Shown in pieces: positions 8,145 through 22,000 of a DNA stretch of 64,000 nucleotides. The stretch lies in NCBI GenBank assembly GCA_016721385.1, contig JADKIE010000008.1, positions 124,001 through 188,000 on the forward strand, read 5' to 3'. Each line of letters opens with the position of its first letter. Position 1 is the first letter of the stretch. The position numbers and the translations under genes were made by a program. The DNA comes from Chitinophagaceae bacterium. GTDB lineage: Bacteria; Bacteroidota; Bacteroidia; Chitinophagales; Chitinophagaceae. The notes beneath the pieces were generated by a model that made no database searches, was not told the DNA's origin, and was given only the letters and a program-made list of their open reading frames with translations.

Positions 8145-11100
8145 ATGAAGAAAATTTACGTATTGCTCATTGCAATGATGACATTAGTAGTGAGTAGTTT
8201 TGCACAGGTGACGCTTACAGCTACAGCTGGCACACCTGCTGGATCGTTTACCACATTAAAAGGAGCATTTGATGCCATTAATGCAGGTACACACCAAGGT
8301 TCTATTGTAATTAACATTAATGCTAATACAGCCGAAACTGCTCCTTGTGTATTAAACTCAACGGGTGCTGGCGCAGCAATTTACACAGACGTATTAATTA
8401 AACCGACAGCTACTGCTACTATTTCAGGTGCAACTACAACTGGTAGAGGCTTAATTGAATTAAATGGTGCAGACAATATAACCATTGATGGTGCAATTGC
8501 CGTTGGTGGTACTACAAGAGACTTAACTATTACAAATACGGCTGTCAATACAGTAGCCTATTGTATGGCAATTCGTATAGCAGTGGCAACAACAATTGTT
8601 ACCTCTGCTAATGGTAATACTATAAAGAATTGTATTACTAATGGAAATGCAACAGGAAGAAATATAGCAGCTGCAACATCAACTACAGGAAGTGAAGCTG
8701 CATCTTACGGTATATATGCTGGTGGTGGAGCTTCTACTGTTTCGGCAACTACTGCACCTAGTGCAATTGCTTCCGTAGCTACAGTTGCTGGTTCTGGCGC
8801 CACAATGAATAGCTTAACAATAAGTAATAATTTAGTTAATGCATGTGCAAGAGGCATTTCTGTACAAGCAAGTGCAATTACAGTAATTGATAATCTTACT
8901 ATAAATAACAATACCGTTGGAGATGCTACAGCAGGTAGTACAACCACTGTTTATCGTACCGGTATAACTGCACAAGGCTTTACCGCAGCTTTAATAGCTG
9001 GTAATACTATTCGTAATATTGAATGGTTTGTAGGTACCTCTTCACCTGCATTGTCTATTGGAGATATTTCTGCTGCAGGTACTAACGCTGTAATTGAAAA
9101 CAATATTATTACGCATAAAGTAGCTTCGAACACTGGTACTTTCGGTGCATACGGTATAAATATAGCTGCAGGTAATGGAGCTACAGTGAGAAATAATTTT
9201 GTAAGCGATGTTACCGGCGATATGACTGGTGGATCTGCCTTTTCCACTACTTTTGGAATTTTTGGAATAAGAGTAGCAGCAGGTTTAAATCACAAAATAT
9301 ATCATAACTCTGTAAATCTTTATGGATTAAGAACAGGTACAGCAGCTGCAACTTTGCTTACAGCGGCTTTCGGTATTACAGGTACTGGTTTAACAGGTTG
9401 TGATGTTCGTAATAATATTTTTTCAAACACCATTACTGGTGGTACTACAAGTATTGCAAACGTAAGTATGTATTTGCCAAGTGGGGGTACATCGGCAATG
9501 AATTTGACACTAAATAATAATGCTTACTACTCTGGTAGCTCTACAACAAGCGATGGAATATGCCATGCTGGAGTTACATACACTAACCCTAATACTGCAA
9601 CAGCAGGTCTTTTTTTAGCGGTAAATTTTTCGGCAGGGGTAATAACACCTGCAACAAATTTAAGAAGTTACACAAGTACGTTATCCGCTGGTGGTACAAA
9701 TGATAATGCATCATATGCATCTGTAAATGCAGCACCTTATATAAGTTCAACTAATTTGCATTTGAATATAGGTAGTGGAGAAATTTCAAATGTTGAGTCG
9801 AAAGGAGCAGGTGTTGGAGTAACGTTAGATATAGATGGTGATGCCCGTGGTGGTGCTCCAGATATGGGTGCAGATGAAATAACTTTAGCAGGGCCAGGTA
9901 CTTTACAATTTAGTTCGGCTACTTATGGTGGCAATGAAGGTACAACTGTTACTGTTACAGTTTCTAGGGCTGGAGGTTCAACTGGAGCTCTTTCTGTTGA
10001 TTATGCTACAAGTGATGGAACTGCAATTGCTGGAACAGATTATACTGCGACAAGCGGTACTTTAAACTGGGCTAATGGAGATAATGCAGCTAAAACATTC
10101 ACTGTTTCACTCACTACTGATGCAGTGTCGGATCCTAGCGAAACAGTTAATTTAACTCTTTCAAATGTAGTTGGTACAACCATTACGGGTACAAACCCTG
10201 CTGTTTTAACAATTGGAGATGTGGCTCCTCCTTTCAATGGTGTTTATACCGTTGGTTCTGGTGGTAATTATCCTTCATTAACAAATACTGGTGGGATATT
10301 TGAAGCAATTAACTTGGCAGGTGCATCTGGAAGTGTTACGATTAACATTATATCTGATTTAACAGGCGAAACAGGTGCTGTTGCCCTAAATCCTATTGCA
10401 GGTAATCAACCTGTATTAATTCAACCTAGTGGTGCACCAAGAACTATTTCTGGTATTGCACCAGTGGCTGTAATTCGGATTAATGGTACAGATAATGTAA
10501 CAATTAATGGATCAACAACAGGTGCTACAGCAGCTACTTGCTTAGTTGGGGGTAATGCAGCATTAAGAGAATTAACTATTCAAAATTTAAGCACATCTAC
10601 TAGTTCTGGTGTAATTCATATTGGTTCTGCCACAGAGGGTAGTATTAACAATGTAGTTAAAAACGTAATCGCAATTGGTACGGTAACAGGTAGTGAACCT
10701 CAAACACTTTCTGGTATAACTACTGGAGCTGCAACTCCTGGTACAGTTGCTTTATTTGCAAACAATAACAATAGGATAGAAAATTGTAGTATTCAAAGAA
10801 CTCTCTTTGGAATAGCCTCTTTAGGTGTAGCTTCCGCTACTTTAAATTTAGGAACGGTTATTACTCAAAATGATTTAAGTGGCTCAGGCGTTAACAGAGT
10901 AAAAAGAGTTGGTATTTATGTGATCTTTGAAAATGGCACACAAATCACAAAAAAATAGTGTTGGCGGTATTAATAATAGTGGTGAAAGTGCAGATGCCGT
11001 TGGGATAGCCGCAGGTATTCAATCCATAACAACCTCTACAACTACAGGTGGTGGTGTTATAAATGCAGTAATATCTGGCAATAAAATAAATGGAGTTAGT

Positions 11101-12889
11101 CAAGATGCAACTTTTTCAGCAGCAGGTATTATAGTTGCAGGTATTACTGGGCAAACAAATACCATTAGTAATAATATGATTACAGGAGTAATAAGCGATG
11201 GTGATAGTGGTGATTTTTCTACAGGTATTTTTGTTACTGGTGTTATAGGATCGATTACAAATGTTTACAATAACTCTATTTCAATGACAGGCGATAGAAG
11301 TTTATTACTTACACCATCAACAGCAATGTACCCTAGTTACGGTATTGCCATTACAGGTACTGACCCAACGGTAGATATAAAAAATAATATCGTTTACACA
11401 ACGCAAACAGCTTCGGGAGGTGGAGTAGATGCAAAAAGTTATGCAATTGGTATGACAAGCACAACGTTCGTAAATCTTACTAATAATTATAACAACTATT
11501 GGAGTACTGGAGCAAATGATGGTGGTTTCCGTACAGGTTCTTTAGACCCTGCATTAGGTACAGATTATTCAACCGTTGCATTATTTGCAACAGCAGTTGG
11601 AGATGAAGCTAATTCTGTGGAAGTTTTACCAGCTTTTGTTAGCGATTTAACAGATTTACACTTAAACCCTGCTGCAAGCTGTTTAACAATAGGCAAGGGA
11701 GTTAATTTACCAAGTGTTACTACAGACTTTGATTGTAATTCTCGTAATACATTACCATTTATGGGTGCTCATGAGGCTTATGAGCCAAGTGGTGCAACTA
11801 CGGCTTTATATGTAACCACACCTTACAACAGATAGAACATATTTAATAAATGGCGCTACTGATTACTTGAAAAATTGCGAATTAATTAATACAATTACGC
11901 CATCAGGAGGTAGTCCTATAGCAGGTTTGGTTAACTCCAAAGTTACTATAGACGCTACAGTTCAGACATATAACACAGAGCCATATGTTCAGCGTCATTA
12001 TGATATTGAACCAGCAAGTAATGCAGCAACAGCAACAGCAACAGTTAAATTATATTTTACAGATGCTGAATTTGATAACTTTAATAACAACAATCCTGGT
12101 TGGTTAGATTTGCCTACAGTTGCTGGTGGTGGTAATGCAGATCCAAATTTACCTAATTTAAAAGTTACACAATACCATGGTACAGGTACTGCACCAGGTA
12201 ATTATACTGGAGCAGCAGAATACTTAACACCAACTTCTGTAATTTACAATGCTACTGATTTGCGTTGGGAAGTTACTCTTACTGTTACTGGGTTCTCTGG
12301 TTTCTATGTGCATACAGGTTCTAGACCTTTACCAATTAGCGTTAACTACCTGCAAGGTGTTAAACAAGGTTCAGTACACAATTTAAATTGGAAAGTAACT
12401 TGTACATCATCTCCTACAGCCACTATGATACTTGAGCGTAGTGGAGATAACAGAATATTTACAGCAATTAATAACATTACTGCAGATGCTGTACGTTGTG
12501 CTCAACCATTTGATTATGTAGATGCATCACCATTAGTAGGGTTAAACTATTATCGTTTAAAAATAATAGATGCTAATGGTAAAGTAACGTACAGTAATAC
12601 TATTGCAATGGCTAATACTAAAACAGGTGTAACTATTGTAGGTATAGCACCAAACCCTGTTACAAGTGGTGGTAATGCCATGCTAAGTGTAGCAAGTGCA
12701 CAAAAAGGCATGTTACGTTTGGTAGTTACCGATGTAACTGGTCGTCAAATTGTAGTGCAATCACAGGCTATTATTGCAGGTAGCAATCAAATACCAATGA
12801 ATGTTGCAAAATTGGCTGCAGGTACGTATAACATTACAGCTATTACTGATGATGGTAATAGAACAAGTGTACGATTTGTAAAACAATAA
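8145..12889 (+). CDS. Large secreted beta-helix/Calx-beta protein with type IX sorting domain (island gene 1)
   Basis: About 1,580 residues. The signal peptide MKKIYVLLIAMMTLVVSSFAQ starts at the ATG at 8145; the open frame extends 35 codons upstream but that part is not signal-like. A right-handed beta-helix region (rich in Asn, Thr, Gly and Ala, many NNT and GNTI turns) runs to about residue 580 and closes with APDMGADEI. A Calx-beta domain follows (about 583-695: TVTVTVSRAGGSTG, DYATSDGTAIAGTDY, TVSLTTD). A second beta-helix starts at GGNYPSLTNTGGIFEAIN. The last 190 residues are the shared module YLQGVKQG...NYYRLKI...NTIA plus the PNPV...VRFVKQ sorting tail. Two breaks occur, an extra A near 10950 and an extra C near 11830. 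It probably sits on the cell surface or is released. Ligand unknown. Confidence 0.85.
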
Positions 12890-12921
12890 GCAAAAAAGAT
12901 AAAAATCAACATTGAAAAACT

Positions 12922-12950
12922 AAAGGGTCGCCAACTGGCGACCCTTTTTT
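12922..12950 (+). terminator. Terminator of island gene 1
   Basis: AAAGGGTCGCCA and TGGCGACCCTTT form a 12-base stem with a tiny loop, followed by Ts. Confidence 0.92.
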
Positions 12951-12967
12951 ATACAAATAATATTTCA

Positions 12968-12999
12968 TTGTTTTATAATATGTACAAAATATAAACTTG
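12968..12999 (+). promoter_or_regulatory. Candidate promoter of island gene 2
   Basis: TTG at 12968-12970 and TAAACTTG at 12992-12999, 21 bases apart, match the Bacteroidota consensus with one mismatch in the -7 box. The start codon is 50 bases downstream. Confidence 0.5.
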
Positions 13000-13049
13000 G
13001 ATAATTTTTTTCATTAAAAAATTGTTATTTTTAAAGACAAATTTTAAGC

Positions 13050-16000
13050 ATGAAGAAAATATACTATTCAATCCTTACGGGAGTATTATGTGTTTTTATC
13101 TCTCTTACATCAAAATCGCAAGTAACAGTAGCAGGTTCTACTGGTGCAAATGGCACTTATCCCTCACTAACTTTAGCAGGAGGAGCATTTGCTGCCATTA
13201 ATGCTGCAGGCACACAAGCTGGTAATAATATTACCGTATCTATTACTGCAGATTTATTGACTGAAACAGGAGCCAATCCTTTAAACGCAAGTGATTGGAC
13301 TACGCTAACCATTAGCCCTAGTGGCGGTGCTATTAGAAATGTTCAGGGTAACGTAAATGGGCCATTAATAGACTTGAATGGAGCAGATAATGTTACAATT
13401 GATGGTTTAAATACCGGCGGTAATGCTTTAAATATCGATAATCAAAACGGAGTTAGTGCAAGTACTATACGTTTTATTAATGATGCTTCTAACAATACTT
13501 TAATAAGATGTAATATACTAGGTGCAAGTGGTATTACAGCAGGTCCTGCATTAGGTACAATTTATTTTGCTGGAGGTACCACTACTGGAAATGATAATAA
13601 TGCCATTTCACAATGTATTTTATCAGCTTCGGTAACAGGCACACCACAAAATGCAATTTATTCTTTAGGTACAAGTGCTGCAGTTGATAATAGTAACAAC
13701 ACAATATTCGCTTGTTTAATAAATGATTTTTTAATCCCTCAAATTCTTCTACCGGTGTAAATATAAATTCTTTTAATTCTGGTTGGTTAATCACTACGAA
13801 TGTGTTTTATCAAACGGCTACTAGAACATCAACTGCGACAGCTAATATACCTTCAGTAATTTTTATAACAAGTGGTAATGGTTACACCATCAGCAATAAT
13901 ATTATTGGTGGCAGTAATACATCTGGTGGTGGCACACCTTGGACTTTTAATGGAGCATTTTCAAATCGTTTTGTTGGTATAAATGTAGCAAGTGCAGTAG
14001 GAGCTGCCACAACTATTCAAAACAATACTATTACTAATTTGAGTATATCAACAACTAGTGGAGCAAGCACAGGTAATGGTATTTTTTGTGGTATAAGTGC
14101 AAATGGTGCAGGTACATTTAATATAGGTAATGTTACTGGTAATACAATTGGAGCAACTTCTGGAGTTGGTTCTATCACCACTACTGCATCTACAACTGCT
14201 GCATTAACTGTTGGTATTAATGTAACCTGCACAGGTTCTACTACTTTATCTAATAATTCTATAGGTTCTATAACCGCAAATGGAAGTGCTGTAACTGTAT
14301 CTGCAAGTATTACGGGAATACAAATTACGGCTGGAACACCAATAGTTACAAATAATGTAATAGGTAGTACAACTACTGCAAATAGTATTAATTCTGCCAC
14401 AGTCTCAACAACTGGTACCAATTAATTAATGGTATTAACATATCAGCCGGAGTAACAGTACCAACTACAATTACTGGAAATACAATAGCAAACTTGAATC
14501 AAAATGGCACAACATCAGGTGCAGTTTGTAGGGGAATTATTTATGCTGGTACAGGGTTTGCAACTATTTCTAATAATATTGTACGTGATATTTCTGGTGC
14601 AACAGCTAATACTACTTTAGCAGGAGGAGCAACTGCTGTTCAAGGAATTTGTTATACAGGAACATCTCCAGCAGGGGCTACTGTTAGTAATAATGAAATT
14701 TATACTATTAGGGCTACAAATGCAAATGCGGTAGCAACAACAGCTTTGGCAATTGGATATTCTAATCCTTCGAGTGGACGAATTTTAAGAACAGAATTTA
14801 TGATATTCGAAATGCCTCTACTATGACCACCGCTACAACACCACCTGTTGCAGCAGGTATTATGCTTAGAGCTGCACCAGATTTTATGGAGGTTAGTAAC
14901 AATATGATTTCGTTAGGTAATGCCCAAACAACCAATACAGAATTTATAGGTATATGGAATAGTTTTCTACTTCAGCAACTGCTAGAATTTATTACAATAC
15001 GGTAAGAATTGAAGGAACAGGAGCATCTGGGGCCTTACCAACATTTGCTTTTTTAAGAGGCTCAAATGCTGTACCATCAGCCATTGTAACACCAGTCGAT
15101 ATAAAAAATAATATTTTTGATAATTCACGTACAGGGGGGCAGGTAGTTTTCATTATGCAATTGGTAATGTAAATACAGTGCCAGCAACAGGTTGGGCTGC
15201 TGGTGCATCTAACAACAACGTATTAAATGCGAACGCTTCGACTATTGGATTTTGGACTACAGCACAAACATTTGCAGGATGGAGAACAGCTTCTGCTAGT
15301 GACGCACTTTCTATATCTGGTGTTACTGTAACTTATGCAAATACAACAACTGGCGATTTACATTTAAATTTAGGGGTAACGCCAACACAAATTGAAAGTG
15401 GTGGGGTAGCCATTGCAGGCATTACAGATGATTATGATAATCAAACAAGGCCAGGGCCAACAGGTTCGGTAAATGGTGGAGCTACTGCACCTGATATGGG
15501 TGCAGATGAATTTGATGGAGTTCCGTTAGATTTATTTGTACCTACAATAACATATACTCCTATAAATCAAGTAAATCCTTGCGCCAGTATTGCACCAAGT
15601 TTAAGTGCAACAATTACGGATGCCTCTGGAATTAATGTAACAGCAGGAACAAAACCTAGATTGTATTATAAAAAATCTGTTGATGCTAATACTTATGCTG
15701 GTAATACAAATGCTGATAATGGCTGGAAATATGTAGAAGCTACTAATAGCAGCAGTCCGTTTAGTTTTACATTAAATTATGCATTATTACAAACAGCAGT
15801 AGCAACAGGCGACAACATTCAATATTTTGTTGTTGCACAAGATTTGGCTACTACTCCTAATGTAGCTATTAATAGTGGTGTATTTACGCTAACTCCAAGT
15901 AGTGTTGCATTAACAGCAGCAGCATTTCCAATTACGGGTACAATTAATAATTATACCATTACAGCACCGTTGGCAACCAATGTTACTATTGGTGCTGCTG

Positions 16001-18737
16001 GTGATTACCCTTCGTTAACTGGTGCTGGAGGCTTGTTTAGCTTTATTAATAATAGAGGTATTGGGGCAAATGTAGTAGCTAATATTATAGATGCAAGTGT
16101 TACCGAAACTGGAGCTGTAGTATTAAATCAAATGGGGCAAGATTGTGGCGGACCATACACCCTAACCGTTAAACCAAATGCACCAGGTACAGTTCTTACA
16201 GGATCTTTAACAAGTGCATTGATAAAGATTAATAGTAGCAATGTAATTATTGATGGCTCAAGCAACGGTACTACAAGCAGAGATTTAACAATTACCAATA
16301 GATCTACAACAACGCCTTCGGTAATTTTAATAGGTTCAACTGGTGTAAGACCAGTTATTAATACTACGGTAAAAAACACTGTTATTATTAATGGCGCAAA
16401 TACGGCATCGGCGGTTATAGTGTCTGCTGGTACAACAGCTGGTAACCCTGGTTATTTTAATAATATAACTATTCAAAATAATAGTATACAAAGAGCATAT
16501 ATTGGAATTTTTTCAACAGCTATTCCATTAGCAGGTAACGGTAGTGGTTTATTAGTTACAGGTAATGCTTTAAGTACAACCGGTGCTAATTCAATTAGAT
16601 TGGTAGGGGTTTATGCTCAGGGTATAGATGGGGCAACTATATCTAATAATGATATAGGAAATTTTGCAAACACTTTAGATGCATCCAACATTACAGGCGT
16701 TTGGTTAGCCACTGGTACTGTAAATACAACTGTATCTGGAAATACTATATATAGTATTAGTGGAACAACCGGAGCACCTAGAGGTATTGTTATTTCATCA
16801 GGTAATACTAACTCAGGTTTAAACATAACTGGAAATCTTATAAGACAAATTTCCACTTCGGCTACGCCAACAACAACTGGTATATTTTTGCTTGGTTCAA
16901 CTGGTGGGGTACAAATACAAAAAAATAATATTACTGATATTAAAAATACAAATGCCGGCGGTTTTGGCTGTAATGGAATTCAATTAGCATCTACTTTAAC
17001 TGCAGCTAATGTAAATGTAAACAATAACTTTATTTCCGATGTGGCAGCTTTAGGCTTTGCTGGTACTACAAGTGCAGATAATGGATACGGAATTATAGCT
17101 GAAACTGGTGGAGGTTATAATATTGATTTTAATAGTATTAATATGGGCACTAATCAAACCGATGTAACAGGCTTGCCTTCTGCAATTAATATTACATCGG
17201 GCATTACAACAGCAGCTTCTGTAAATATTCGTAATAATATATTTGCTAATAACCAAACTACTGGTACAGAACGTTATAGTATAATTAGTACTGCAGCTAA
17301 TACTGTTTTTGGTACAATAGATTATAACGATTATTATACAACAGCTACAAATCTTGGATTTATTGGAAGCAACAGAGCAACTCTTGCAGATATTCAAACA
17401 GGTTTTGGAGGTAATGTAAATTCATTAAATTTATTACCAGTATTTGTAAGCCCAATTAACTTGCATTTAGATTCTGCTGTTAACTGTGCCTTAAATGGCA
17501 AAGGAATACATATTCCAACAATAACCACTGATATTGATAATAACACAAGAGACAACCCTAACCCGGATATGGGTGCAGATGAATTTACATCGGCTAACCT
17601 TGTTGCTTTATCTGGTACACCTGGTGTAACAACTTGCGAAAGTAAAACCATTAACCCAACGGGTACTCTGTTTGTTGATGCTAGTTGCAATCGTATTGCC
17701 AGGGTTGTGCCAAGCGGAGCATCTCCTGTAAGCGGTGTTGTAAATACTTGTATTTATGTTGAAACGCTGCCATCTCCATTGCCAATATATAATGCAGAGC
17801 CATATTTGCCTGTACATTATGATGTTACGCCGGCTACCAACCCATTAACATCTACCGGCACAATTACATTATATTTTTACAGTCAGACTTTGATAATTAT
17901 AATCTAAACAATGGAGTTTGGCCAGATTTGCCAAATTTACCTGGCGATGCTGCCGGTATAGCTAATTTGCGTATTACCCAATACCATGGTAGTGCTACAC
18001 CTCCGGGAGGTTGGCCGGCTAACCCATCTTTACCAAACCAATATAGTGCAGGTACAAATACATATATTAATCCTGATGACGCTAATATAGTTTGGAATGT
18101 TGTAAACAATTATTGGGAAGTAACATTTAATGTAACCGGCTTCAGCGGATTTTATGTACATACCAATCCTAGTTTCCCATTACCAATAGTAGTTAACTAC
18201 TTACAAGGTACCAAGCAAGGTAGCAGCCACAATTTAAATTGGAAAGTAACTTGTGCAAGTTCATCAAGTGCTACCATGGTATTAGAGCGTAGTGCAGATA
18301 ACAGAAGCTTTACAGCTATTAATACTGTAACAGCCGATGCGTTGCGTTGTGCTCAACCATTTAACTACGTGGATGCAAGTCCGTTAGCAGGTGTTAACTA
18401 TTACCGTTTACGCATTACCGATGCAAATGGCAAAGTAACCTACAGTAATACCATTGCTTTAGTAAACAAGTTAAGCGGTGTAGAAATAGTAGGCATAGCG
18501 CCCAACCCTGTAACAAGTGCAGGAGCCGCTACGTTAAATGTAGCCAGTGCCCAACAGGGCACATTAAAAATTGTTACAGATTTAGCCGGCCGTCAATTAA
18601 TAACTCAAACCGAAAAGATAATTGCAGGCAGCAATCAAATACCAATGAACTTTGCTAAATTAAGTGGTGGTAGTTACCAGGTAACTGCTATAACCGAAGA
18701 TGGTAAAGCCACCAGTGTACGATTTGTAAAACAATAA
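13050..18737 (+). CDS. Large secreted beta-helix protein with type IX sorting domain (island gene 2), several frame breaks
   Basis: About 1,900 residues once joined. Signal peptide MKKIYYSILTGVLCVFISL, then the opening motif ANGTYPSLTLAGGAFAAIN and a beta-helix ending in APDMGADEF (near 15510). A short sandwich-like domain follows (VPTITYTPINQVNPC...LYYKKS), then a second beta-helix starting GDYPSLTGAGGLFSFIN and ending NPDMGADEF (near 17580), and the shared C-terminal module with sorting tail PNPV...VRFVKQ. Breaks lie near 13735, 14423, 14800, 14965, 15137 (G-run) and 17887; a single missing base restores the reading sense at those I worked through. The tail reads LKIVTDLAG where gene 3 has LKIVVTDLAG, a clean one-codon difference. 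Export is expected through the type IX system. Confidence 0.83.
18183..18737 (+). repeat. Shared C-terminal module, copy in island gene 2
   Basis: This 555-base coding stretch is nearly identical in sequence to 22188-22745 and closely similar to 26175-26731. The copy in gene 1 (12329-12889) encodes a similar protein but is clearly diverged at the base level. Confidence 0.9.
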
Positions 18738-18783
18738 TTTCTTAGCCGTGGTTCATGGCACACGAAATATTTGCAATAAAAAG

Positions 18784-18808
18784 AGGCTGCTCATTTGGGC
18801 AGCCTTTT
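18784..18808 (+). terminator. Terminator of island gene 2
   Basis: AGGCTGC and GCAGCCT pair around TCATTTGG and are followed by Ts. The same hairpin, extended to 12 pairs, lies behind gene 3. Confidence 0.88.
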
Positions 18809-18820
18809 GTAGTATGGGTA

Positions 18821-18869
18821 TGATAGACAGAGTCTATCAACCAATGCGTCCTCGTCGGAGACGAGGATG
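18821..18869. repeat. Two-hairpin repeat, copy 1
   Basis: Hairpin A is TGATAGAC-AGA-GTCTATCA (18821-18839). Hairpin B is TCCTCGTC-GGA-GACGAGGA (18849-18867), extendable by G-U and C-G pairs. The hairpins are spaced 9 bases apart, and both have three-base loops. The block, with its flanks GTAGTATGGGTA and GTAAGAGG, recurs at 22833-22898. Hairpin B is GC-rich compared with the surroundings. No coding role is apparent. Confidence 0.9.
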
Positions 18870-18897
18870 TAAGAGGCACACAAACATATATAATATA

Positions 18898-18925
18898 AGC
18901 GGCTACTCATTGAGTAGCCGCTTTG
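18898..18925. terminator. Second, near-perfect palindromic hairpin
   Basis: AGCGGCTACTCA and TGAGTAGCCGCT flank a single T, a 12-base stem followed by a few Ts. It could act as a back-up terminator, or belong to the repeat block just upstream, although the gene 3 locus lacks it. Confidence 0.7.
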
Positions 18926-19089
18926 GTTTAGTAGAATAATCCTTGTTTAATTGTAGAATTAATATTGCCTGTTTGTAGAACAATATTGCAGCATTATTTA
19001 ATGTGTGAAAAATGAAAAAATAATTAATTGCATAATTAATTTTATGTAGTAAATATGTGCTATTTTGAACAAATAAATTTAAACTAAGC

Positions 19090-22000
19090 ATGAAGAAAAT
19101 TTACTTGTTACTTATTGCAATAATAACTTTTGCCATAAGTGGTTTTGCACAAATTACAGTAACCGGCGGAACCGGTGCTGCCGGTACATACACAACACTG
19201 GGAGGTGCTATTGTGGCTATTAATGGGGGCGGTGCTTTAACAGCCCCGGTAGTTGTTGATGTGGTTGCCGGGCATAAAGATACCTTAACCGGATCTATTT
19301 TATTAACCATGACGGGTACTGCTGCAAACACTATAACTATTCAAAAAGTGGGGCAGGGGCTAATCCAATTATAACATCTTATACGGGCATAGCTGCCGCA
19401 ACTTCGGGTGTGGCGGTAATAGATGGTATGTTTATTTTACAGGGAAGCGATTATGTAACTATTGATGGAATAGATTTACAGGAAGCTGCGGCAAATACAA
19501 CTGCAGCTACACAAATGGAAGTAGGATATGGTTTGTTTAAAACAAGCGTAACCGATGGTTGCCAAAATGTAACCATAAAAAATTGTGCTTTTTCATTTGG
19601 CCGGGCTTCTACTATAAACGGAGCCTCTTGGACGGGAAGTACAGCAATAGCTTCTGCCAACGCTGTTTGGGGTGCAGTATCTACATTATTAATACCCACT
19701 GCTTTAAGTGGTACAAACTCTAATAATACATTTTCATACAATACTATTACCGGAGGCTCTGCCGGTATTCAAGTTATTGGGTATTTATTAGATTTAACAA
19801 ATGCATTATGCGATCAAAATAATACTATATCGTACAATAGTGTTTTGGATTATGGTAATGCTACTACTAATTCTGTGCATGGAATTATCATTAGTGGGCA
19901 GGTTGGTTTTTTAGTAAATAATAATATAGTAGCAAGCTCAAGTACCAGTAAGCATGCAGGTACAATAAACGGTATTTTTAATGCTAACGGAGGTGTTGGT
20001 GGAGACGGTATTATTTCGTATAATTTGGTAACGGTGCATGGTGGCGGTACTACAACGCATACACAAGGTATTAGAGTACAGTCCGGCACATCTACAGCAA
20101 CAATTACTATTGCCAATAATAAGGTGTATAATAGCACTCATACTACTTCTACTACCGGTTCTTTTTTTGGTATTTTAGTAACCGGTAATGCAGGTACATA
20201 CAACATAATTAACGATACCATCACTAACAATAATATTGTAGGTTCGGCTACCTATTCAGGTATAATATCATTGATAAGTGTTACAACAGGTACACCAACC
20301 AATGTAAATATTATGGGCAATAGTATTACCAACAATTCAAATTTAAATGGCACATTAATTACTGCAACAGGTGCTGTTAGGGTTATGGATGTTTCGGTGG
20401 GTACAAATGTTTTAATACGTGATAATACAATAGATGGATATACCCGACAAAATAGTGTGAGTACAAGCACAGTAGGAAATCTTGCAGGGATATATTGTGC
20501 TGGCGGAGGATCTGCTCAATGTTTTGTAAAACATAATACGGTAAATAATATTGTTTATAACGGTGCTGGTACAGGTTCTCCAATTGTGGGGATTGGTACA
20601 GGGGCATCTGCTAATTTAGTGGTAGATAGTAACACGGTAACTAATTTAACCAATAATAAAACAACAGGTACTTCTATTATTTATGGTATATATGACGGTA
20701 GTGCAGTACCTATTGCAAATTACAACTATAATGTAGTAAGCAATTTAACAAGTGCCGGGCCAACTACCATCTACGGTATGAATTTTGCTACCGGAGCCTG
20801 GTACGAGAACGGTATCTAATAACCTCATTCACACCATTAGTTCAAGTGGCTCTACGGTAACAGGTATGTTGCAATCACAGAGTACGCCAACAATATTCAA
20901 TAATAAAATATATAATATATCTTCAAGTTCAATTACAAACCCTACCGTTTCTGGTATAACCGTTTCATCTGTATCGGCAACCGGGGCAACTATTTACAAT
21001 AATTATATTGGCGATTTAAAAGCTCCTTCAGCAACTTCTACATCAGCACTTTCACCATCTGTAAGAGGTATAAATATTTCAGCAGCAACTGCACTTTCCA
21101 CGTTTAACGTGTATTACAATACCATACATTTAAATGCTTCAAGCTCCGGAACATTATTTGCAACAGCAGGAGTGTTTCATACACAAAATACAACAGCAAC
21201 TACAGCAGCATTAAATTTAGTTAATAATATAATTGTAAATAACTCAACTCCTGTGGGAACAGGAAATTCTGTGGCTTTTCAACGCTCTGCATCTACTGAC
21301 TTAAATAACTATGCCACCACTTCCAACAATAATTTATTTTATGCTGGCACACCCGGGGCTAATAATTTAATTTATTTTGATGGTACTATAGGGTATCAAA
21401 CATTGGCAACATTTCAAGCATTAGTTACAACAAGAGAAACAGCATCCGTTACAGAGAATCCAAACTTTATAAGTTTGGTAGGCTCAAGTGCAGATTTTTG
21501 CATCTTAATACTACAAACTGTGCTATGGATGGTAAAGGCATTCCAATTGCAGGAATTACTACCGATTATGATTTGCAAAGCAGGGATGCTGTTGCTCCGG
21601 ATATGGGAGCAGATGAGTTTACCTCAACCGCTGGCAATACCTTATACAATTCAGTAGGTACTACAGTAACAGATATACGGACTATTACTGCTACAGAAAC
21701 ATATAGAGCAAGTAATTGCGAACGTTTTAATGTATTACAACCTAATGGTGCCAGCCCGGTAAGTGGAAGTGTAACAGCAAGGGTATATAAATACGCTACC
21801 GTACAAACTTATAATGCCGAGCCATATGTACAAAGAGTTATAGATATTACTCCTGCTACAAATGCAGCCACGGCTACCGGTAGAGTAACACTTTACTACA
21901 CACAGCTAGAATTTGATGATTATAATACAGCTAGCGGCGCTTGGCCCGATTTACCAACAGGCGCAGGCGATGCAACGGGTATTGCTAATTTAAGGATAAC

